NCBI GenBank assembly: GCA_036520315.1
Contig: DATDJZ010000138.1
Coordinates: 1 to 10,620 of the forward strand
Direction: 5' to 3'
DNA from: DASUPK01 sp036520315
GTDB lineage: Bacteria; Actinomycetota; Thermoleophilia; Solirubrobacterales; 70-9
DNA length: 10,620 bases
The notes under the pieces were generated by a model. The model saw only the letters and a program-made list of their open reading frames with translations. It ran no database searches and was not told the origin of the DNA. A program made the position numbers and the translations under genes. This document shows positions 5,972 to 10,620 of the stretch, in pieces (positions within the stretch are counted from its first letter, which is position 1; each line of letters opens with the position of its first letter).

Positions 5972-6896
5972 GCGGGTTGTTGATCCGCCGGAGGACCGGC
6001 TCGACCTGCTCTCGGAGATGCTCGTAGTCGGGCGGAAGTGAGAGCTTCTCTCCCAGCGACTCGAGTGGCTCGTCGACCGTGAACCCGGGCCCGAGCGTGG
6101 CGATCTCGAAGAGCACGCCGCTCGGCTCGCGGAAGTAGATCGAGCGGAAGTAGAAGCGGTCGATCACCGGCGTTGGGCGGGCACCGGCCTCGATCACCCG
6201 GCCGCGCCAGGCCTCGTGGTCGTCCATCTGCGATGCCCAGGCGATGTGGTGGACGCTGCCCGCACCCTGTAGCCCGCGCCCGGCCGGCGGGTCGGAATAG
6301 CCCCAGAGGCCGCCGCGGCTGTCCCCCCGGCACTCCCAGCCCGATTGGTCCGGCTCGCCGGACTCTCCGATCGGCTCGAAGCCGAGGGCCTCCTCGAGCA
6401 GCGGGCGGCTCGCCTCCGGGTTGCTCGAGTAGGCGATTGCGCCATCGAAGCCCTGAAGGGCAAGCTCGGAGGGAATCTCTGGATGCTCGGCGATCAGCGG
6501 CTCGTCAGTGGTCTCCACGACCTTGAGGGCGTGTCCGAGTCCCTCCGGATCAGCGAATCGGACCACGCCGTCCTCGCCGAGCTCTGCCTCCGTCCCGTTC
6601 TGCCTCAGCCTGTCCGCCCAGAACCCGAGGGCGTCCTCGCTCCCGAGCCGCCAGCGGATGCCCCAGATCATCCCGTCACCGGCGCGGCCCGGCGGGGCGC
6701 CGGGGTACTCGAAGAAGGTCAGATCCGAGCCCGCGTCGCCCTTCTCGTCGGCATAGAAGAGGTGGTAGACGGTCGGGTCGTCCTGATTCACCGTCTTCTT
6801 GACCAGGCGAAGGCCGAGGACGCCGACGTAGAAGTCCACATTCCTCTGCGCGTCTCCCGTGATCGCGGTGATGTGGTGGACGCCCTCCAGCTTCAT
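5958..6896 (-). CDS. Ring-cleaving dioxygenase-like VOC protein (MhqO/MhqE type)
   Basis: The 312-residue protein has two vicinal-oxygen-chelate modules, about 4-130 and 150-270. It starts MKLEGVHHITAITGDAQRNV, typical of the MhqO/MhqE/LinE-like family. Likely metal ligands are His8, His217 (SVHHIAW) and Glu264 (VLFEIAT); YFREPSG at 254-260 is also family-typical. Homologues are annotated as extradiol dioxygenases or hydroquinone-responsive enzymes, but the substrate of most is unknown. An upstream in-frame ATG (6908) exists, but I chose 6896 because a perfect GGAGGT lies 4 nt before it and homology starts there. This is the only clear Shine-Dalgarno sequence of the minus-strand genes, as expected for an internal operon gene. 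The epimerase stop is 30 nt upstream; the esterase overlaps its end. Confidence 0.9.
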   Translation of the reverse strand: MKLEGVHHITAITGDAQRNVDFYVGVLGLRLVKKTVNQDDPTVYHLFYADEKGDAGSDLTFFEYPGAPPGRAGDGMIWGIRWRLGSEDALGFWADRLRQNGTEAELGEDGVVRFADPEGLGHALKVVETTDEPLIAEHPEIPSELALQGFDGAIAYSSNPEASRPLLEEALGFEPIGESGEPDQSGWECRGDSRGGLWGYSDPPAGRGLQGAGSVHHIAWASQMDDHEAWRGRVIEAGARPTPVIDRFYFRSIYFREPSGVLFEIATLGPGFTVDEPLESLGEKLSLPPDYEHLREQVEPVLRRINNPRVPA

Positions 6897-6926
6897 GCGC
6901 ACCTCCATCTTGCCAGGACGCCCCTC

Positions 6927-7841
6927 CTATGAGTCGAGTGCGCTGCGCATCGCCTCGTCGAGATCCCAGTGGCGGAACTCGTAGCCGAGGTCGAGGGCGC
7001 GGCGGGGCACGACGCGTGCGCCGCCGGCGACAGCATCCGCGAGCTCTCCTCCCCGGAGCGCCGCGACGGCGAACTTCGGAACCGGCATGAAGGCGGGACG
7101 GTTTAGTGCGCGACCAAGGGCCTTGGAGAGCTCGCGGTTCGTCACCGGGTCGGGGGCAGTTCCGTTGATCGTGCCCCAGACGCGGTGGTCGTCGAGGGCC
7201 CAGACGAAGAGGCCGACCACATCCTCGATGTGGATCCAGGACATGAATTGATCGCCCCCGGCGATCGGGCCGCCGACTCCGAGCTTGAACGGAAGCAGCA
7301 GCTGCTTGAGCAGGCCGCCATTCTTGGTGAGGACCAGCCCGGTCCGGAAGATGACGACGCGGTCGACCACATCCTCGGCCTGCTTCTCCGCCGCCTCCCA
7401 ATCGCTGACCACCTCGGTGATGAAGCCCGGGTCGCCCGCACCGGACTCCTCATCGATGACCTGTGCCCCTCGGTCCCCGTAGTAGCCGATCGCGGACTGC
7501 CCGACGAAGACGCTCGGCTCGGTCGAGGACGCCTCGATGCCCTGGAGCAGGTTGCGCGTTCCCAGGATCCGGCTCTCCCGGATGCGGACCTTCGCCTGAT
7601 CCGTGAGCCGCTGGTTGATCTCCTCGCCAATCAGGTTGACGACGCCGTCGATGCCGTCGAGCGCCACGTCCGGCGGGCGCTCCGTGGTCGGGTTCCAGGC
7701 GTGCCAGCTGACTGTGGGGTTCTTTGGGCGGGCTCGATCCGGTTTACGCGTGAGCCCCACCACCTCGTCGCCCCGTGCCAAGAGGGCGTCGCAGAGGGCG
7801 GACCCGAGAAGACCGGACGCTCCCGTGACGAGAACGCGCAT
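6927..7841 (-). CDS. TIGR01777/YfcH-type NAD(P)-dependent epimerase (SDR family)
   Basis: This is a 304-residue extended short-chain dehydrogenase-like protein. The Rossmann motif TGASGLLG is at 6-13. SAIGYYGDRG at 116-125 carries the active-site Tyr region, FRTGLVL lies at 165-171, SWIHIEDVV at 201-209 and NGTAPDPVTN at 226-235. The C-terminal part from about 254 corresponds to the DUF1731 domain found in this family. Members bind NAD(P), and the physiological substrate is not established. The gene is first in an apparent operon with the dioxygenase-like protein and the esterase. A TANNNT-type hexamer (TACCAT on the minus strand, plus 7851-7856) is 9 nt before the ATG at 7841, so the leader would be very short. 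No Shine-Dalgarno sequence is seen. Confidence 0.92.
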   Translation of the reverse strand: MRVLVTGASGLLGSALCDALLARGDEVVGLTRKPDRARPKNPTVSWHAWNPTTERPPDVALDGIDGVVNLIGEEINQRLTDQAKVRIRESRILGTRNLLQGIEASSTEPSVFVGQSAIGYYGDRGAQVIDEESGAGDPGFITEVVSDWEAAEKQAEDVVDRVVIFRTGLVLTKNGGLLKQLLLPFKLGVGGPIAGGDQFMSWIHIEDVVGLFVWALDDHRVWGTINGTAPDPVTNRELSKALGRALNRPAFMPVPKFAVAALRGGELADAVAGGARVVPRRALDLGYEFRHWDLDEAMRSALDS

Positions 7842-7850
7842 GGTCGGCGG

Positions 7851-7856
7851 ATGGTA
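7851..7856 (-). promoter_or_regulatory. Possible -10 element (TACCAT) of the epimerase operon
   Basis: On the minus strand TACCAT is followed by 9 nt and the ATG at 7841, so transcription would start 2-3 nt before the start codon. This is weaker evidence than at 2295 or 10564, because the spacing is longer and no -35 is visible. Confidence 0.3.
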
Positions 7857-7861
7857 TCTGC

Positions 7862-8015
7862 GTGACGGCTAGGCTCCCTCGAGAGGTGAGCATCCTGGTC
7901 GCGGAGCTCGATGGAGGAGCTCGATCGGCGCGGTTACCGGGAGGCCACGCTCTGGACCGCCGACTGGATTCCCTCCCGCGGGCTCTACGAGGCCCACGGC
8001 TGGCACCTGGATTAG
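7862..8015 (+). pseudogene. Broken GNAT-family N-acetyltransferase remnant (C-terminal part)
   Basis: From ATG 7911 a 34-residue frame reads MEELDRRGYREATLW, then TADWIPSRGLYEAHGWHLD and a stop at 8013-8015. This is the usual C-terminal end of a GNAT acetyltransferase (helix, beta strand, then the YEahGW motif). The preceding part of the motif A helix, REVSILVAEL, can be read in the frame of 7862, ending at 7909. Joining the two needs a one-base shift at about 7910. Nothing like the N-terminal half is seen upstream, where the epimerase start lies. The remnant is therefore truncated and probably frameshifted. Its stop overlaps the malic enzyme stop (8012-8014) on the other strand. The 34-residue frame alone cannot form an enzyme. 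Confidence 0.6.
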
Positions 8016-9499
8016 CCGCTGACCGCGCCGTCGGCGGCGCTCGCATCGCCGCCCACGACCTCGAAGGTGCCCGTCTCCTCGGAGAAGCGGGCCAGCCCTG
8101 CCTCTTTGGCCTCATCGACCACGGCGCGCGCAACGCTCGCGGCGACGTCGCGGTTGAAGACCGAGGGGATGATGTAGTCCTCGGCCAGGTCGTCGTCGGT
8201 GACCACCTGGGCGATGCCGCGGGAGGCCGCCAGCTTCATCTCCTCGGTGATCTGGGGGGCGCCGGCGTCGAGGGCGCCGCGGAAGATCCCGGGGAAGCAG
8301 AGGACGTTGTTGATCTGGTTGGGATAGTCCGAGCGGCCCGTGGCCATGATCCGGACGTACTGGCCGGCCTCCTCGGGCATCACCTCGGGAGTCGGGTTGG
8401 CCATTGCGAAGACGATCGCGTCGTCGTTCATCTTCGCCAGGGACTCGGGCTGGATCAGTCCCGGACCGGAGAGGCCGATGAAGAGGTCGCAGCCCTCGAT
8501 CACCTCGTTCGGCCCGCCGCTGAGCCTCTCAGGATTGGAGTTCTCCGCGTACCAGCGCTTGATCGGGGACATCCCTCCGTCGACGTAGTCGAAGCGGTCC
8601 GTCGAGATGGCGCCCTGCCGGTCGCAACCGATGATCTGGGTGATCCCGGACTCCTGCATCATCTTCGTGCAGGCGACGCCGGCGGCGCCGAGCCCGAGCA
8701 TCAGGACGCGCAGGCTCTCGATCGGCTTGCCGACGATCTTCAGCGAGTTGAAGAGGGCGGCCATGACGACGACCGCGGTGCCGTGCTGGTCGTCGTGGAA
8801 TACCGGGATGTCGAGCTCTTCCTTGAGCCGGTCCTCGATCTCGAAGCAGCGCGGCGCGGAGATGTCCTCGAGGTTGATCCCGCCGAAGGTGGGGGCGAGC
8901 AGCTTGACCGTCTGGATGATCTCCTCCGGGTCGTTGCTGGCGAGGCAGATCGGGAACGCGTCCACCCCGGCGAACTCCTTGAAGAGCATCGCCTTGCCCT
9001 CCATCACCGGCATCGCCGCCTCGGGGCCGATGTCGCCGAGGCCGAGCACGGCGGAGCCGTCGGACACCACCGCGACGGTGTTCGCCTTGATTGTGAAGTC
9101 GAACGCCTTGGTCTTGTCCTCGGCGATGTACTCGCAGACCCGGGCGACGCCCGGCGTGTAGGCCATCGAGAGGTCGTCGCGGGTCTTCAGCGGGTACTTG
9201 TTGTGCTGCTCGATCTTGCCCTTCTTGTGCATCTCGAAGGTGCGGTCGGTGAAGCTGAGCACGCGGGCGCCGCGGGTCGAACCGATCGAGCGCAGGATCT
9301 GCTCCCAGTGCTCTGGGCTGTTGGCGTCGATCGTGAACTCGCGGACGCGCTTCCCCTCCTCGCCGGCGCCCGGGATCAGGTCGACCGACTGCAGCGCCCC
9401 GCCGGCCTCCGCGATCTGCGCCGTGAGCTTGCCGAGCGGCTCCTGGCGCGCGTCGAGCTCGACGCGGACGGTGACGCTGTACTGAGCCGAGGCGGCCAT
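8012..9499 (-). CDS. NAD-dependent malic enzyme with N-terminal ACT domain
   Basis: The enzyme oxidatively decarboxylates malate to pyruvate and CO2, linking the TCA cycle with pyruvate metabolism. The protein is 495 residues. An ACT-like regulatory domain is at about 7-88, the malic N-terminal domain at about 95-225 (AYTPGVARV from 113, SDGSAVLGLGDIGPEA at 146-161, catalytic-lysine region EGKAML at 167-172), metal-site residues in PVFHDDQHGTA (232-242, Asp236/Asp237), and the nucleotide fold GLGAAG at 269-274. An Asp at 293 (GCDRQGA) after the second strand suggests NAD preference; this is inference. I chose ATG 9499, not the in-frame ATG 9514, because 9514 lies inside a good -10 hexamer (TATGCT) and the ACT domain starts just after 9499. 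The frame continues upstream through a repeat by chance. Confidence 0.94.
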   Translation of the reverse strand: MAASAQYSVTVRVELDARQEPLGKLTAQIAEAGGALQSVDLIPGAGEEGKRVREFTIDANSPEHWEQILRSIGSTRGARVLSFTDRTFEMHKKGKIEQHNKYPLKTRDDLSMAYTPGVARVCEYIAEDKTKAFDFTIKANTVAVVSDGSAVLGLGDIGPEAAMPVMEGKAMLFKEFAGVDAFPICLASNDPEEIIQTVKLLAPTFGGINLEDISAPRCFEIEDRLKEELDIPVFHDDQHGTAVVVMAALFNSLKIVGKPIESLRVLMLGLGAAGVACTKMMQESGITQIIGCDRQGAISTDRFDYVDGGMSPIKRWYAENSNPERLSGGPNEVIEGCDLFIGLSGPGLIQPESLAKMNDDAIVFAMANPTPEVMPEEAGQYVRIMATGRSDYPNQINNVLCFPGIFRGALDAGAPQITEEMKLAASRGIAQVVTDDDLAEDYIIPSVFNRDVAASVARAVVDEAKEAGLARFSEETGTFEVVGGDASAADGAVSG

Positions 9500-9509
9500 G
9501 GGGCTGCGA

Positions 9510-9515
9510 AGCATA
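9510..9515 (-). promoter_or_regulatory. Probable -10 element (TATGCT) of the malic enzyme gene
   Basis: On the minus strand TATGCT is followed by 10 nt and the ATG at 9499. Transcription would start about 3 nt before the start codon. Its presence argues against the alternative start at 9514, which is inside the hexamer. Confidence 0.45.
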
Positions 9516-9622
9516 CGGGGGGCCGAAAGCCGCTCGGAGCCCGGAAAAGCGGCGGTGAAGGGCTGCAGGACCGATGAAGGGCGCGAGCACTGAACCGGCA
9601 ATGAAGGGGAGAGGGTCCAGAG

Positions 9623-9669
9623 TTGGCGCTTTACTCGCGGTATGCGCGAAGAACGCGCCAACAGCGACC
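9623..9669 (+). repeat. Palindromic repeat copy 1, at the start of the DUF559 gene
   Basis: The first 39 bases form a two-part dyad: TTGGCGC (9623-9629) pairs with GCGCCAA (9655-9661), and inside it TCGCG (9635-9639) pairs with CGCGA (9645-9649). The inner loop GTATG (9640-9644) contains the ATG start of the DUF559 gene. Eight further bases (9662-9669) match copy 2 at six positions. In total 41 of 47 bases match the copy at 10485-10531, in the same orientation. TTTACT at 9630-9635, 6 nt before the ATG, loosely resembles a -10 element. Confidence 0.9.
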
Positions 9670-10514
9670 GACTGATCGCGAATCTGGCGGGTCGTCAACA
9701 CGGCGTGGTCAGTTCGGCGCAACTCGAGAGCGCCGGGATCGACAAGGACGGGATTTTGCGACGCTTGAAGGCTGGCCGCCTGCACCGCCTTCATCGCAGT
9801 GTTTATGCGGTTGGGCATTCTCGCCTTACCTTCGAAGGCAGGTGCTTGGCAGCAGTACTCGCGCTCGGTGAAGGGGCAGTGGTCAGCTACATCAGTGCTG
9901 CTGTCCTCTGGGGCATGCTGAAACCGGGCGACGGCCCGATTCACGTCACGCTTGCAGGCGACAGCGGACGCCGGAAGCGGCGCGGGATTTGGATCCACCG
10001 ATCCCACTCCCGCATTGCCGATGTTTCGACCTGCCGCCACGGCATCGCGCTCACCAAGCCGGCGCGGACCCTGCGAGATCTTCACCGCACCGTTCCCCAG
10101 CCCGTCTACCGCCGCGCCGTCCGCCGCGCGCTGGACCTGCGCCTGATCTCCTCAGATCAGCTTCGGTCGGATGAGCTCCGCACCCGAAGCGAACTCGAGC
10201 GTCTCTTCCAAAGCCTCTGCCGCCGCCACCGCCTTCCCCAGCCAGACGTCAACGCCCGCGTCGATCGCTATGAGGTCGACTTCCTCTGGCGAGACCAGAG
10301 GGTGATCGTCGAGACCGACTCATGGCGGCATCACGCAGACCGCGTCGCCTTCGAGACGGACCGTGCCCGCGACGCGCATCTTCAGAGTCTCGGCTTCCGC
10401 GTTCTCCGCTTCACCTGGCGACAGATCGGTGAGACGCCCGATGTGGTTGCCCGCCCGCTCCGCGCCCTGCTTGCGCAGCCCCGGTTGGCGCCTTACTCGC
10501 GCTATTCGCGATGA
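9642..10514 (+). CDS. DUF559 nuclease-like protein with AbiEi-type N-terminal domain
   Basis: The 290-residue protein begins with a winged-helix-like region (about 8-65: LAGRQHGVVSSAQLESAGI, then GRLHRLHRSVYAVGH) as in AbiEi-type antitoxins. A middle segment contains VSYISAAVLWGM and the KPARTLRDL motif (139-147). The C-terminal DUF559 domain is related to Vsr/PD-(D/E)XK nucleases: SELE at 183-186, Asp213 in YEVDFLW, Glu224 and Asp226 in VIVETDSW, and RDAHLQSLGFRVLRFTW at 243-259. The putative catalytic acids are intact. Members are often annotated as type IV antitoxin-like proteins, but biochemical roles are unproven. No AbiEii-type toxin gene is adjacent. The start ATG and stop TGA both lie in the flanking palindromic repeats, so the first ten and last nine or so residues are encoded by repeat sequence. 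GC content by eye is a little lower than in the neighbours. Confidence 0.85.
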   Translation: MREERANSDRLIANLAGRQHGVVSSAQLESAGIDKDGILRRLKAGRLHRLHRSVYAVGHSRLTFEGRCLAAVLALGEGAVVSYISAAVLWGMLKPGDGPIHVTLAGDSGRRKRRGIWIHRSHSRIADVSTCRHGIALTKPARTLRDLHRTVPQPVYRRAVRRALDLRLISSDQLRSDELRTRSELERLFQSLCRRHRLPQPDVNARVDRYEVDFLWRDQRVIVETDSWRHHADRVAFETDRARDAHLQSLGFRVLRFTWRQIGETPDVVARPLRALLAQPRLAPYSRYSR

Positions 10515-10531
10515 ACGCGCCAATCGCGACC
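10485..10531 (+). repeat. Palindromic repeat copy 2, at the end of the DUF559 gene
   Basis: The architecture matches copy 1: outer arms TTGGCGC (10485-10491) and GCGCCAA (10517-10523), inner arms TCGCG (10496-10500) and CGCGA (10506-10510), inner loop CTATT. All 24 arm bases are identical to copy 1, and the four differences in the 39-bp core are in the unpaired segments. The DUF559 stop TGA (10512-10514) is in the right internal loop. The ATG of copy 1 is ATT here. Confidence 0.9.
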
Positions 10532-10538
10532 CCGAACA

Positions 10539-10556
10539 CGCCAGAGGTCTCTGGCG
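10539..10556. promoter_or_regulatory. 18-bp inverted repeat overlapping the -35 region of the next gene
   Basis: CGCCAGAG (10539-10546) and CTCTGGCG (10549-10556) are perfectly complementary around GT. The dyad lies 8 bp before the -10 hexamer at 10564, where -35 recognition would occur, so it could be an operator. It could also act as a short hairpin terminator for the DUF559 gene, but there is no T-run. Confidence 0.4.
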
Positions 10557-10563
10557 CCCAACC

Positions 10564-10569
10564 TATGAT
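10564..10569 (+). promoter_or_regulatory. Probable -10 element (TATGAT) of the rightmost gene
   Basis: TATGAT is one mismatch from TATAAT and is followed by 6 nt (GGACAG) and GTG at 10576. It is the strongest example in the window of a -10 placed for a leaderless transcript. Confidence 0.6.
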
Positions 10570-10575
10570 GGACAG

Positions 10576-10620
10576 GTGCCCGCAACGACCCAGAAAAAGG
10601 CCCCCGCGGAGGGCTCGAAG
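10576..10620 (+). CDS. Start of an unidentified gene (cut by the window end)
   Basis: Fifteen codons are visible from GTG 10576, reading VPATTQKKAPAEGSK. The Lys/Ala/Pro-rich, probably disordered beginning does not identify a family. The start is supported by the TATGAT hexamer 6 nt upstream and the absence of any Shine-Dalgarno sequence. A frame from the ATG at 10511 also stays open to the window end but has no promoter of its own. Confidence 0.5.
   Translation, partial: MPATTQKKAPAEGSK

Noticed and set aside
7862..9577. Long plus-strand open frame (571 codons) opposite the malic enzyme gene
   Set aside because: The composition is Asp/Leu/Val/Arg-rich, with no recognisable domain. The antisense malic enzyme shows complete catalytic and nucleotide-binding motifs. 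Only the first 16 or so codons matter, as part of the GNAT remnant.
9556..9608. Three TGAAGGG copies (9556, 9575, 9602) between the malic enzyme start and the DUF559 cassette
   Set aside because: The spacings are unequal (19 and 27 bases), the word is short, and no dyad or larger unit links them. Too weak to call an operator array.
9500..9661. N-terminal extension of the malic enzyme frame to an ATG at 9661
   Set aside because: The extra 54 residues have no family similarity, run through a -10-like hexamer and the palindromic repeat, and precede the ACT domain. The open frame is a by-product of GC-rich sequence.
9642..10514. A type IV toxin-antitoxin pair based on the AbiEi-like N-terminus
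   Set aside because: No AbiEii nucleotidyltransferase-like partner gene is adjacent in the visible sequence, and the C-terminal half is a nuclease-like DUF559 domain. The similarity covers only the winged-helix part.
9623..10531. A classical insertion sequence with terminal inverted repeats
   Set aside because: The two flanking copies are in direct orientation and each is itself palindromic. There is no transposase motif in the encoded protein and no clear target-site duplication outside the repeats.

Overview
The window is a GC-rich chromosomal stretch with dense coding, many GTG starts, few Shine-Dalgarno sequences and several -10 hexamers placed 6-7 nt in front of the start codon (leaderless mRNAs). 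Together with the protein types this points to Actinomycetota, probably class Thermoleophilia (Solirubrobacterales or relatives). That assignment is inference; no marker gene settles it. No tRNA, rRNA, CRISPR array or classical insertion sequence was seen, and no stretch longer than 300 bases lacks a gene.

Plus strand, 1-5252: the 3' end of trpB (cut by the window edge) overlaps trpA, the last two genes of tryptophan synthesis. Next come a 54-residue two-helix membrane protein, a non-coding stretch with a 12-bp stem-loop, a TrmO-type tRNA methyltransferase, a phosphofructokinase whose active-site residues predict use of pyrophosphate rather than ATP, a lipoprotein resembling branched-chain amino acid binding proteins, and a small secreted lysine-rich protein.

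Minus strand, 9499-5270: a NAD-type malic enzyme with an N-terminal ACT domain. Downstream of it, an apparent operon runs SDR-family epimerase (TIGR01777 type), extradiol-dioxygenase-like VOC protein, then carboxylesterase. The last two resemble the MhqO/MhqE and MhqD proteins of quinone detoxification and overlap by 14 nt. A perfect 15-bp stem-loop marks the convergent junction at 5273-5306. Between malic enzyme and epimerase lies a broken acetyltransferase (GNAT) remnant on the plus strand.

Right end, 9623-10531: a DUF559 (PD-(D/E)XK-like) protein with an AbiEi-like N-terminal domain is exactly bracketed by two copies of a 39-bp interrupted palindrome. The start codon lies in the loop of the first copy and the stop codon lies in the second. 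All four differences between the copies fall in unpaired positions, and two of them account for the start codon in one copy and the stop codon in the other. This looks like a discrete gene cassette and is the most interesting item here. The first 15 codons of another gene, with a clear leaderless promoter, end the window.
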